Shown in pieces: positions 10,994-20,763 of a DNA stretch of 64,000 nucleotides. The translations under genes were made by a program, and so were the position numbers. The notes under the pieces were generated by a model, which did no database searches, was not told where the DNA came from, and was given only the letters and a program-made list of their open reading frames with translations. The stretch spans positions 62,001-126,000 of the forward strand of contig NZ_JBFEFI010000008.1 in assembly GCF_040717535.1 (NCBI RefSeq), read 5' to 3'. How positions within the stretch are numbered: the stretch's first letter is position 1; each line of letters begins with the position of its first letter. This stretch comes from Thalassoglobus sp. JC818 (GTDB lineage: Bacteria; Planctomycetota; Planctomycetia; Planctomycetales; Planctomycetaceae).

Positions 10994-13900
10994 AGTCGAT
11001 GGTCGCCTGGGCAATTCAACACACTCCCACCATGAACTCCATCATGGTCGTGGTGCTCTTCGTCGGGATGTTCGCTGGTTGGCAACTCCGGCGAGAAGAG
11101 TTTCCCCAGTTCGAACTGGAAATGATTCTCGTCTCCGTTCCCTATCCGGGTGCAAGTCCGGAAGAAGTCGAATCGGGCATCTGCCAGAAGATCGAAGAAG
11201 CGATTCGCTCTGTTGATGGCCTGAAGAAGGTGACATCAGTCGCTCAGGAAGGAGCCGCCAATATCGTCATCGAGGTCGAAACGAGCGTCCCCAGTGTTCA
11301 AAAAGTCCTCAACGAAATCCAATCGGAAATTGACCGCATCCCCAGCTTCCCCGACTTGGCCGAAGAACCGGAGGTCCAACAGGTCACGCTTCGTAACCCA
11401 GCCATCACGGTCGGGATTGTCGCCAACCGCTCTGACGACGAGGACTTCGAATTAAAACTCCGATCGGTCACCGAGAGTATTCGAGACGACCTTCTGCAGA
11501 TCCCGCAGGTCTCCGTCGCAGACATCGTGGGGGAACGTGATTATCAGATTGACGTGGAAATCCCCGAACAATCCTTGCGCGAATATGGACTTACACTGAC
11601 CGACGTGGCGAATCGAATTCGACGACGAAACCTCGAATTGCCCGGAGGAAATATCCGCGACGAAAGCGAAACGTTCCTCCTGCGAGGAAAAGATAAACGC
11701 ATCCACGGGGAAGACATTGCCGCCATTCCCATTATTACCAGGCCAAACGGAGTCGTTCTCACAGTCGACGATCTCGGGACTGTGCACGATGAATTCATCG
11801 ATTCCCCATCGATCACCAGCATCAACGGCCGACCCGGACTGGCCATTCAAATTAAAGCTGCCGCCCGCGAAGACCTTCTCGCCATGACCAGCGCAGTGCG
11901 AGACTACATCGACGAGAACCCTCCCCCGTCCGGCTATGAATTCGCCGTCTGGGGAGACGCATCGGTCGACGTCCGCGACCGACTCGACCTGCTCAAACGC
12001 AACGGTCTTCAAGGACTCTTTCTCGTCTTCATGGTCCTTGCACTGTTCCTCGAATTTCGACTCGCGTTCTGGGTTGCGATTGGGATTCCGTTTTCGATCC
12101 TCGGAGCCTGTGCCATTTTGTGGCAGTTCGATCAGACACTCAACATGCTTTCGATGTTCGCATTCCTGATCGCGCTCGGAATCGTCGTCGACGACGCGAT
12201 TGTGGTTGGAGAGAATATTTACGCACACCGTGAACTCGGAAAGCCAAACCTTCAGGCTGCCATTGATGGCACAGCTGAGGTTGTTCCATCCGTCACGACA
12301 TCGATTATTACGACCGTCTTCGCGTTCATGCCCATGTTCTTCGTATCCGGGATTATGGGTAAGTTCTTCGCCGTCCTTCCGCTCGCGGTGATCGCGATGC
12401 TTGTCATCTCCCTGCTGGAGAGTGTGACAATTCTTCCCTGCCACCTTGCTCACGGCAGCGACAAGCCGTTCTTCCTAACTGCTGGACTGACGCAATTCAC
12501 GAATCGTGTTCTCGATTTCATTATCAAATCCTTCTACACGCCGACCGTTCGATTCTGTCTGGCAAACACCCTGATCACTGTCAGCATCGCGATCACCATC
12601 GTCATCTGCTCAGTGACATTGGTCGCCAACGGAACTGTCCCGAGCGTCTTCTTTCCGAAGCTCGATGCTCCGGAAGTGATCGCAAAAATCGTCTTCCCCG
12701 ATGGAACGCCAAGCCAGGTCACCGATCAAGCGACACAGGAAATCGAGTCGGCCATAAACGCCATCAACGACAAGTATTCGGAACCAGCCAACCCGCTCAT
12801 CCTCGCGGTCTTGCGAACAGTCGGAGCGCAAGCGGAAACCGGCGGCCCTCCTGGCGCATCGGGAGCGAATTCCGGAAGCCATATCGGTTCCGTGCAGGTG
12901 CAACTGGCTGAAAACACACAACGAAACATTACCAGCGAAGAAATCGCCGCCGAATGGAGAGAACTTGTCGGGGAAATTCCGGGGATTGAGTCTCTTACTT
13001 TTGGTTCAATCGCCCGCGGACCAGGCGGGAAACCGATCGAATTCAAGCTGCTCGCTCCAGCGGAACACATGGCCGAACTCGAAGCCGCTGTTGAAGACGT
13101 CAAAATCGAACTCGCCAAATACCCGGGCGTCAGAGACGTCGACGATGATTCCCGCCCCGGAAAGACAGAAATCCAACTGACTGAAAAAGAATCCGGAAAA
13201 GCACTCGGCGTTCCCCTCGAATCGATCGCCCGTACCGTGCGAGCAGCGTACTACGGGGAAGAAGTCATGCGACTTCAACGAGGTCGACATGAGGTTAAGC
13301 TGATGGTGCGATATCCCGAAGAGGATCGTCGCTCTGTCGCCAGCCTCAGCGAAATCCGAGTCGATCCCGGCGACGGAATTCAGCGTCCGATTTCAGAAAT
13401 CGCGAATCTGAATTTTCAGCGTGGATATTCCGAGATCAACCGCATCGACCAAAGGCGATCGATTACCGTTTCCGCCGACATCGACGAGAACGAAGGCAAC
13501 GCCAAAGAGACAGTTCTTGAACTTCAAGCCGAATACATGCCGGGTCTGCTAGAGAAGTACCCTCATTTGAGTGTTCGCTGGGAAGGTCAACAGGAGCAAG
13601 ACACTGAGTCTGTCCAAAGCTTGATGATCGGATTGCTCGTCGCTCTCTTCGCGACATTTGTGCTTCTGACGATGGAGTTCAACTCATACGGACAGCCACT
13701 CATCGTGATGAGCGTCATTCCCTTCGGAATCGTTGGAGCCATCTGGGGACATGCTCTACTTGGATTGCCGCTGACACTCTTCAGTATGCTGGGACTCGTC
13801 GCTTTGACCGGTGTCGTGGTGAACGACTCCATCGTGCTCGTTGACTTTATTAATGCCCGTTCACGTTCTGGAATAGCGATCGAAGATGCAGCTGTGGAAG

Positions 13901-14199
13901 CGGGGCAACGTCGTTTCCGTCCTGTTCTTCTGACGTCGCTGACGACAATCGCGGGGCTGCTCCCGATCCTCACGGAACGTTCCTTTCAGGCGCAACTTGT
14001 GATCCCGATGGCGACCAGCCTCTGCTTCGGACTGGCTCTGTCGACTTTGCTCGTCTTGATTCTCGTCCCGACGTTTTACGTCATCTACGGACGGTTGTTC
14101 GGCATTAAGGCAGCTCACCACGACATCGCCGAAGCCCTCAACGAAGATTCGTCTTCCGAACCATCTCCACAACCGCAACTGGCCATCGACCACACTTAG
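10990..14199 (+). CDS. RND efflux inner-membrane transporter (AcrB-type)
   Basis: Proton-driven tripartite efflux pump subunit of 1069 residues, the usual length. Visible are TM1 (MNSIMVVVLFVGMFAGW, starting near residue 17), the PYPGASPEEVE segment, the first periplasmic porter block, the TM2-TM6 bundle and the TM4 proton-relay pair Asp401-Asp402 in GIVVDDAIVV. A second periplasmic half and the C-terminal TM bundle (TGVVVNDSIVLVDF in TM10) follow. In TM10 the position of the AcrB relay lysine appears to be Asn, as in a common subgroup. The acidic C-terminal tail is soluble. Substrate cannot be read from sequence. The start overlaps the adaptor gene stop by 4 nt; the gene is convergent with the SDR gene 28 nt away. 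Confidence 0.95.
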   Translation: MKSMVAWAIQHTPTMNSIMVVVLFVGMFAGWQLRREEFPQFELEMILVSVPYPGASPEEVESGICQKIEEAIRSVDGLKKVTSVAQEGAANIVIEVETSVPSVQKVLNEIQSEIDRIPSFPDLAEEPEVQQVTLRNPAITVGIVANRSDDEDFELKLRSVTESIRDDLLQIPQVSVADIVGERDYQIDVEIPEQSLREYGLTLTDVANRIRRRNLELPGGNIRDESETFLLRGKDKRIHGEDIAAIPIITRPNGVVLTVDDLGTVHDEFIDSPSITSINGRPGLAIQIKAAAREDLLAMTSAVRDYIDENPPPSGYEFAVWGDASVDVRDRLDLLKRNGLQGLFLVFMVLALFLEFRLAFWVAIGIPFSILGACAILWQFDQTLNMLSMFAFLIALGIVVDDAIVVGENIYAHRELGKPNLQAAIDGTAEVVPSVTTSIITTVFAFMPMFFVSGIMGKFFAVLPLAVIAMLVISLLESVTILPCHLAHGSDKPFFLTAGLTQFTNRVLDFIIKSFYTPTVRFCLANTLITVSIAITIVICSVTLVANGTVPSVFFPKLDAPEVIAKIVFPDGTPSQVTDQATQEIESAINAINDKYSEPANPLILAVLRTVGAQAETGGPPGASGANSGSHIGSVQVQLAENTQRNITSEEIAAEWRELVGEIPGIESLTFGSIARGPGGKPIEFKLLAPAEHMAELEAAVEDVKIELAKYPGVRDVDDDSRPGKTEIQLTEKESGKALGVPLESIARTVRAAYYGEEVMRLQRGRHEVKLMVRYPEEDRRSVASLSEIRVDPGDGIQRPISEIANLNFQRGYSEINRIDQRRSITVSADIDENEGNAKETVLELQAEYMPGLLEKYPHLSVRWEGQQEQDTESVQSLMIGLLVALFATFVLLTMEFNSYGQPLIVMSVIPFGIVGAIWGHALLGLPLTLFSMLGLVALTGVVVNDSIVLVDFINARSRSGIAIEDAAVEAGQRRFRPVLLTSLTTIAGLLPILTERSFQAQLVIPMATSLCFGLALSTLLVLILVPTFYVIYGRLFGIKAAHHDIAEALNEDSSSEPSPQPQLAIDHT

Positions 14200-14227
14200 C
14201 GGAACTGCATGCGATCATTTTCTGAGT

Positions 14228-15085
14228 TCAGGATTGATCCTGCTTCAACTTCTGTAAATAGTCCTTCCAAGTGACGTGCTCGCGGCCTGCTGCATGCGAG
14301 AACTGGCTTGGATTGTCGAACGCTCCCAGCTGAATTCCTTCGTAGATTCCGGCAATCACGTTGCCCAGGAAATCGCCAAGTTCGGCGATGCGATCTTCGC
14401 GATATTGATCGACGGTCAGTTTCCGATAACTCAGATTGAGCCCGAATGCTTCGTTGATGAAGTCCGTGAGCTGAAGCTGCGTTAGAGACTCGCCATGCAG
14501 ATTGAAAGTCTGCTGGTTGTGCTTTCGATCTGTCAACATCTGTGCATACGCGAAGGCGAGTTCAGGCCGCGTGGTGTACCCACACAATCCGCCCCCAGCA
14601 CAATTGGCGATCTCTCCGCTCTTCTCGTACTGGTCGATGTACTCGATATCCGGCTCGATATAAATCCCGTTCCGACCGATCGACCACTGCAACCCGCTGT
14701 CGCGAATGTCAGCTTCCGTTTGCCGATTGCTTTGCACGATTGGCGAGAAGCCGGTCCCCTCCTCAGCCCCCTGAATACTCGTATAGACGATCTTCTCAAC
14801 ACCTGCTGTAAGGGCAGCATTGATGACATTGCGGTGCTGGCCAATCCGTTCATCAGGATGAGCCATTCCGGAAACGAGCAACACGGTGTTCACTCCCTGC
14901 AGTGAGCTTTCCAACTCGGATGGCTTGGTGTAATCGCCTGGACGAATTTCGACTCCAAGCGACTCCGCATTTGCTGGAGTTCGAGCGAGACCAATGACAG
15001 TTTCGTCGCTGAAATGTTGACGAATCGCTTTCACAATTTCGGAACCGAGCGAACCACTGGCAGCAGTCACAGCAATCACGGACAT
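14228..15085 (-). CDS. NmrA-like atypical SDR, quinone oxidoreductase QOR2-like
   Basis: NAD(P)H-binding Rossmann protein resembling the quinone/azo reductase QOR2 (YtfG) and NmrA groups. The start at 15085 (285 aa, MSVIAVTAASGSLG) is chosen because GAGG lies about 7 nt upstream and it places the glycine-rich nucleotide loop at residues 8-14; a longer frame to 15169 adds 28 unlikely residues. Marks shared with QOR2 are the LARTP segment after strand 2, the DYTKPSEL-ESSLQGV block, GQHRNVINAA, the YTS motif and a C-terminal module. No classical YxxxK pair is evident, as is usual for this group. The redox substrate is unknown. A single-gene unit, convergent with the RND pump. Confidence 0.85.
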   Translation of the reverse strand: MSVIAVTAASGSLGSEIVKAIRQHFSDETVIGLARTPANAESLGVEIRPGDYTKPSELESSLQGVNTVLLVSGMAHPDERIGQHRNVINAALTAGVEKIVYTSIQGAEEGTGFSPIVQSNRQTEADIRDSGLQWSIGRNGIYIEPDIEYIDQYEKSGEIANCAGGGLCGYTTRPELAFAYAQMLTDRKHNQQTFNLHGESLTQLQLTDFINEAFGLNLSYRKLTVDQYREDRIAELGDFLGNVIAGIYEGIQLGAFDNPSQFSHAAGREHVTWKDYLQKLKQDQS

Positions 15086-15251
15086 CGATCTTCCTCTCAA
15101 GCAATCTGTTTTTAAACCTGCAATCAGATCCAGCGTCTCATCTCGAAGTCCGCTGTGCAAACACGACAAAGAGATTCATCCGTGACCGCTGGTACTGCAC
15201 CGACTGCGTTTCCAAATTTCTGAATGGACAATTCGAAGCTATGTGAATCCC

Positions 15252-16142
15252 CTAACGGCGTGTTCGCAGGAGATCAGTCGGGGCAATTCCGTAAACACGT
15301 TTGAATGATCGCGAGAAGCGAAACGGGTCTCCGAAATTCAACTTCGCAGCCACTTCTTTCACAAGTAGCCCTTCATTCATCAACAGCCCAGCTGCATAGT
15401 TCATTTTTTTTCTCAGCAAATATTGGTATGCCCCGCAGTCTGAAAACCGGCTGAATAGCCTCGAAAGATGCACCGGTGTCAATTCACACTCTTGAGCGAC
15501 ATCTTGAGCGGAATCCAAGTGCAGGAACTTTTCGTCGATGAGTTTGCGAACGCGTTCGAAGGTGAAATACGCCTGCGGCATCGAGTTCTCTCTCGGAAGA
15601 CTGACCTCCTTAACTTTCAGAAACAACAGTTGCGCAAGCGAATTACAGATTGGCGTCACCATCGGTCCGTTGTTGAGTCCATTCCGCACGAGCAATTCGT
15701 AGATCTCAGAAATCTCATGCACGCGGCCAACAGTCAATGCCACGAAGTGTTCTGAAGCCGACCTCAATTTCGATTCCTCAAGCATTTGAAGAGCCTGAGT
15801 TCCTACGAAATCGACGTAGAACTTCCGCATCACGTTGTCGCTATGACTGCGAATGGTGTGCGACGTGCCCGGCCCATAGGCAAAGATGACCCCCGGGACC
15901 AACCGAAACGTGTTGCCGTCCAAATGCAGGGTCCCTTCTCCTTCGGCAACGAATTCGACGGCGTAATACGGAAAGTCTTCCCGGTCGACTACGTATTCCG
16001 GACGGGTCGTTTCAACTCCTCCACAAACGACATCGAACGGACTCTCCCGCACAGGATTCAGATTGAGAAAGAACCGTCTCGCTTCGGTGACTTGCTTAGA
16101 GACGAATTCCGGAAGCGCAGGTTGTGCTCGCGATTCAGACAT
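15252..16142 (-). CDS. AraC-family regulator of the adjacent sugar cluster
   Basis: Transcription factor of 296 residues with an N-terminal cupin ligand pocket (about 45-130, including YYAVEFVAEGEGTLHLDG and FAYGPGTSHTI) and a C-terminal pair of helix-turn-helix motifs (about 190-296, SAQDVAQECELTPVHLSRLF, then VKEVAAKLNFGDPFRFSRSF). The arrangement matches sugar-responsive AraC/RhaS-type activators. It is divergent from the aldo/keto reductase gene, with a 174-nt shared intergenic region that should hold its binding sites. A short ACAT-gcaa-ATGT dyad lies next to its own start. The effector is inferred, from the neighbouring enzymes, to be L-galactose or a related sugar. Confidence 0.92.
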   Translation of the reverse strand: MSESRAQPALPEFVSKQVTEARRFFLNLNPVRESPFDVVCGGVETTRPEYVVDREDFPYYAVEFVAEGEGTLHLDGNTFRLVPGVIFAYGPGTSHTIRSHSDNVMRKFYVDFVGTQALQMLEESKLRSASEHFVALTVGRVHEISEIYELLVRNGLNNGPMVTPICNSLAQLLFLKVKEVSLPRENSMPQAYFTFERVRKLIDEKFLHLDSAQDVAQECELTPVHLSRLFSRFSDCGAYQYLLRKKMNYAAGLLMNEGLLVKEVAAKLNFGDPFRFSRSFKRVYGIAPTDLLRTRR

Positions 16143-16316
16143 TCCTCGATGTTAAAAATTGACATGCAAATGTAAAGTCTAGCCATTCAAGTTCGTTGAT
16201 CGATTGGCATAATTCCACCACAGTTCGGACAATGTCGCTTTCAGGTGGCAGCTGCGATCATCGTCCGAAATTCACACTCCACAACGTGCATCTCTTCATT
16301 CGAATGTAGTCAGATC

Positions 16317-17267
16317 ATGGAAAAACGACCTCTGGGGAAAACTGGAATCGAGTTGACGAAACTCTCGTTCGGAGCCTCGTCACTCGGGCAGGAGTTTCGA
16401 CAAATCGACCTCAACGAGGCGTTTCGAAGCGTTCATGTCGCGATCGAACGCGGGATGAACTTCATCGACACCTCTCCGTTCTACGGACGCGGAATGAGCG
16501 AAATGCTCCTGGGCCGCGTTCTTCCGGAACTGTCTCGAGACTCGTATTACCTCGGGACGAAGCTGGGACGTTACGCCGGTCAACACTTCGACTTCAGTGC
16601 CCGGCGAGTTGAAGAAAGCGTCGACATTTCCCTCGAGCGAATGAAAGTCGATCACCTCGACATCGTCCTCTGCCATGATCTGGAATTCGTCGAGATGTCT
16701 CAGATCGTCAACGAAACTCTGCCTGCCCTGCGGAAGCAAGTCGAGAAAGGCAAAGTCCGCTTCATCGGAGTCAGCGGATACCCAATGAAGATGTTCAAAT
16801 ACGTCCTCGCCAACAGCGACATCGACGTTCTTCTGACCTACAATCACTACACGTTGCAAAACGACATGGCGCTGGAGCTTGTCCCGATTTGCAAAGACAA
16901 AGGGGTCGGGTTGATGAATGCCGCTCCGTTCTCAGCCCGTTTGCTCACCGGCGCACCACTCCCCGAATGGCACAAAGCGACTCCGAAAGTCCGCGAGATC
17001 GCCAAGCAAGCTGCTGACCACTGCAAAAAGCATGGATCAGACATCGCCAAACTGGCTTTGCAGTTTTCGCTCGCTAATCCCGACTTCACAACCTGCGTCA
17101 CCGGATCGGCCAACCCAAATCGTGTTTCACAATGGGTGGACTGGTCCGAAGAACCGATCGACGAATCACTACTCGCCGACGTGCTTGAAATCCTCAAACC
17201 GATCCACAACTGGTTCTACATCGAGGGACGCCCCGAAAACAATGACACTCCAGATGTCGAAGCCTAA
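16317..17267 (+). CDS. Aldo/keto reductase, L-galactose dehydrogenase-like
   Basis: Predicted NAD(P)-dependent oxidation of an aldose at C1 to its lactone. The ATG at 16317 gives a canonical AKR start (MEKRPLGKTGIELTKLSFGA, 316 aa); the open frame to 16245 adds unrelated residues. The catalytic tetrad is visible as Asp51, Tyr56, Lys82 and His120. Several stretches are strikingly like plant L-galactose dehydrogenase as I recall it: FGASSLG, the DFSARRV segment, LCHDLEF, VNETLPAL, KGVGLMNAAP, PEWHKATP and LALQFSLAN. L-fucose dehydrogenase and D-threo-aldose 1-dehydrogenase are close alternatives. It is first in a co-directional run with a zinc dehydrogenase, a TIM-barrel epimerase and UxaE, which favours L-galactose. 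Confidence 0.88.
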   Translation: MEKRPLGKTGIELTKLSFGASSLGQEFRQIDLNEAFRSVHVAIERGMNFIDTSPFYGRGMSEMLLGRVLPELSRDSYYLGTKLGRYAGQHFDFSARRVEESVDISLERMKVDHLDIVLCHDLEFVEMSQIVNETLPALRKQVEKGKVRFIGVSGYPMKMFKYVLANSDIDVLLTYNHYTLQNDMALELVPICKDKGVGLMNAAPFSARLLTGAPLPEWHKATPKVREIAKQAADHCKKHGSDIAKLALQFSLANPDFTTCVTGSANPNRVSQWVDWSEEPIDESLLADVLEILKPIHNWFYIEGRPENNDTPDVEA

Positions 17268-17408
17268 ACAATTTTCATGATTTCTCTGCACTTAAGAGGA
17301 CGCGATCCTTTCAACAGAAACTCATTCGGTTGATCTGAATCGCTCCAAATCCAAAACGAAGATGCCCAAGACACATTCCACTGAGACGCTTTTTCCTCGG
17401 AGTTCATC

Positions 17409-18434
<1,026 letters not shown>

Positions 18435-18489
18435 CACTTGCCGGCACTAAAACATTAATCGCTGAAACTTCCAAGCTGAAAGAAAACCA

Positions 18490-19308
18490 ATGATTCAGTC
18501 AGCCATTACGGTCAGTCTTGTCGAAGAAGCCAGAGGTGGTCCGTTCGTCTTCTGGGACGGAATTGCTGACGCCTGTGAGCAAGCCGCGAACCTGGGATTC
18601 GACGCGATCGAAATCTTCGCGCCATCTCACGATACGGTCGATCGAGCTGAACTGAAGAGCTTGCTTGAGAAGTTCAAACTCAACGTCGCCGCCGTCGGAA
18701 CCGGTGCCGGAATGGTCAAACATGGCCTCAACCTGACAGACCCAGACAAGTCTCGACGTGAAGCAGCCAAAGAATTCATTCGCCAGATGATCGACTTTGG
18801 CGCTGAGTTCAATGCTCCAGCTATCATCGGCTCAATGCAGGGACGTTGGGGAGGCGATCTCAGCCGTAACGATGCCCTGTCGCTTCTCGCAGAGGCTCTC
18901 AACGAGTTGGGAGAGTACGCTGCCCAAAAGAATGTTCCGCTGATTTACGAACCGCTCAATCGATATGAAACTAATCTCATCACAACCATTTCGCATGGCG
19001 TGGATTACTTGAAGACTCTGACGACGAAGAACGTCAAACTTCTCGCAGACCTTTTCCATATGAACATCGAGGAAGCGGATCTCGCTGAAGCAATTCGATC
19101 TGGCCGCGGATATATCGGTCATGTCCATTTCGTTGATTCGAATCGGCAGGCAACTGGTCGCGGGCACATGGACTTCGCCCCCATTGCTGCCGCGATGATC
19201 GAAACAGACTTCGACGGCTACGCATCCGCAGAGGCCTTTCCGATTCCGGACTCGCGAACCGCCGCAGAGAACACCATCGAAGCGTTTCGAACATATTTCC
19301 GCAGCTAA
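18490..19308 (+). CDS. TIM-barrel sugar isomerase/epimerase (tagatose 3-epimerase-like)
   Basis: A 272-residue AP-endonuclease-2-type TIM barrel. The family uses a divalent metal held by Glu, Asp, His and Glu to isomerise or epimerise ketoses and keto acids. Candidate ligands are Glu154 (YEPLNRYE), Asp187 (ADLFHMNIEE), His213 (HVHFVDSNR) and Glu248. The EPLNRYE and GRGHMDF segments resemble D-tagatose/D-psicose 3-epimerases and hydroxypyruvate isomerase-like proteins. Its role in the cluster is uncertain: it may bring an alternative sugar into the pathway or epimerise a pathway keto-acid. It starts 55 nt after the zinc dehydrogenase and 50 nt before the UxaE start, consistent with one operon. 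Confidence 0.85.
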   Translation: MIQSAITVSLVEEARGGPFVFWDGIADACEQAANLGFDAIEIFAPSHDTVDRAELKSLLEKFKLNVAAVGTGAGMVKHGLNLTDPDKSRREAAKEFIRQMIDFGAEFNAPAIIGSMQGRWGGDLSRNDALSLLAEALNELGEYAAQKNVPLIYEPLNRYETNLITTISHGVDYLKTLTTKNVKLLADLFHMNIEEADLAEAIRSGRGYIGHVHFVDSNRQATGRGHMDFAPIAAAMIETDFDGYASAEAFPIPDSRTAAENTIEAFRTYFRS

Positions 19309-19358
19309 TTCCGCCCACTCTGTCTGGCGAGCTTTCTACATTGCAAAGTGAGAACACA

Positions 19359-20633
19359 ATGAGCGAACAACAAAAATGCACGACACTTGGATTGTCTCCA
19401 AGTTTCGGCTTCGGTGACCGAATTGGATTAGCAACCCCCGGTCACGTTGAAGCGATGAAACGATCCGGAAACGGTATCGAACCAATCTTCCCGCAGCAGT
19501 CGATTCGCGAAATGACGCGAACTCAGCGAACTGCTCAGCAAGTGATGGACGATGCTCTCAACGGAGCCAAACAAGCTGGCTGGGGCGGCCGAATCGGAGC
19601 CGATGCCGACCATCTCAAAACTCCCGCCGATGTCGATGTCACCGCCGCTGTGGGATTCACGTTCTTCACAATTGACCCGTCTGACGATGTCGATCAGAAA
19701 GCTGACGACTACGACGAATCAACTCTGCGTGAGAAGTTCGAATCCGCCCGCGAGACAGCGACCTGGTACGAAAACTACCTCGGGAAAACGATTGATCTCC
19801 CAACCGGATCAACGATCGAGTTGAACGAACAGGCATGCATGCGTGCGGCAGTCAAATACGGCTCAGCGATCAAACGAGCTTTGTCGCTTGGCGACTACAT
19901 CAAGAAAGTCCACACGGACAAAGGGGCTGATTACGAGATCGAACTCTCCGTCGATGAAACTGATCAGCCGACGACACTCGCTGAGCACTACATCATCGCC
20001 GATCAGTGTCTTCAGGGGGGCATGAAGCTCGTCAGCCTGGCTCCTCGCTTCATTGGCGAACTCGAAAAAGGAGTCGATTACAAAGGGGACGTCAAAGCAC
20101 TCGACAAGTCTTTGCACGACCATGCTGCGATCGCTGAGCTTCTCGGCCCATACAAATTGAGTCTGCACTCAGGGTCCGACAAGCTGTCGATGTACGCAGT
20201 TCTCGCTCGCGCGACTCAGGGACGATTCCACGTCAAGACAGCCGGAACGAGTTACCTCGAAGCGCTTCGCGTCGTTGCTCGTCATGACGAAGCTTTGTTC
20301 CGTCGAATCGTCCAATTTGGTCGCGAACGCTACAACGTCGACAAAGCGACCTATCACGTCTCAGCGACGATCGACACAGTCACCCCCGGTGATGACCTGA
20401 GTGCCGAACAGCTGGAGAAAGTCTACCTTGAGTGTTGGTCCGACGTTCCTCAAGGAGTGGGATTCACTGAACCAGGACGGCAGATCCTGCACTGCACGTT
20501 CGGGTCGACACTGACAGACCCCGAACTCGGCCCAGCCGTTCGAGGCGTCCTCGAATCTCACCCGGATACATACAAGGAAGTTCTCGCCGACCACTTCAGC
20601 CGACACCTCGAAGCATTGGCATCGGGGATGTAG
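19359..20633 (+). CDS. uxaE: UxaE-family tagaturonate/fructuronate epimerase
   Basis: UxaE-type enzymes interconvert D-tagaturonate and D-fructuronate at C3, feeding hexuronate catabolism without the UxaB/UxaA branch. The 424-residue protein has the distinctive family N-terminus (GLSPSFGFGDRIGLATPGHV), a GRIGADADHLKTP segment and, further on, LSLHSGSDKLSMY and HVKTAGTSYLEALR, all typical of this DUF4861-unrelated barrel family. I use the ATG at 19359, which has a GTGAG-like ribosome binding site; a TTG at 19341 would add 6 residues. The family call is confident. The exact substrate is not, since planctomycetes carry several paralogues. The gene ends 130 nt before the secreted haem dehydrogenase gene. 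Confidence 0.82.
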   Translation: MSEQQKCTTLGLSPSFGFGDRIGLATPGHVEAMKRSGNGIEPIFPQQSIREMTRTQRTAQQVMDDALNGAKQAGWGGRIGADADHLKTPADVDVTAAVGFTFFTIDPSDDVDQKADDYDESTLREKFESARETATWYENYLGKTIDLPTGSTIELNEQACMRAAVKYGSAIKRALSLGDYIKKVHTDKGADYEIELSVDETDQPTTLAEHYIIADQCLQGGMKLVSLAPRFIGELEKGVDYKGDVKALDKSLHDHAAIAELLGPYKLSLHSGSDKLSMYAVLARATQGRFHVKTAGTSYLEALRVVARHDEALFRRIVQFGRERYNVDKATYHVSATIDTVTPGDDLSAEQLEKVYLECWSDVPQGVGFTEPGRQILHCTFGSTLTDPELGPAVRGVLESHPDTYKEVLADHFSRHLEALASGM

Positions 20634-20763
20634 ACAGTGCAATCTGTAGACGAGCTTGAAAGATGCTCGCCCGTTACATGAAATAGAGTGTTCCCAACTC
20701 CTGTTGTCTGTCGGAAATCTCGACAGACCGTTTCACATCGGATCCAGCGGCGAACGAAATATT

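Noticed and set aside
11452-12453. 333-codon minus-strand frame inside the RND pump gene
   Set aside because: Low-complexity Glu/Asp/His/Gly composition with no motif, antisense to conserved pump sequence.
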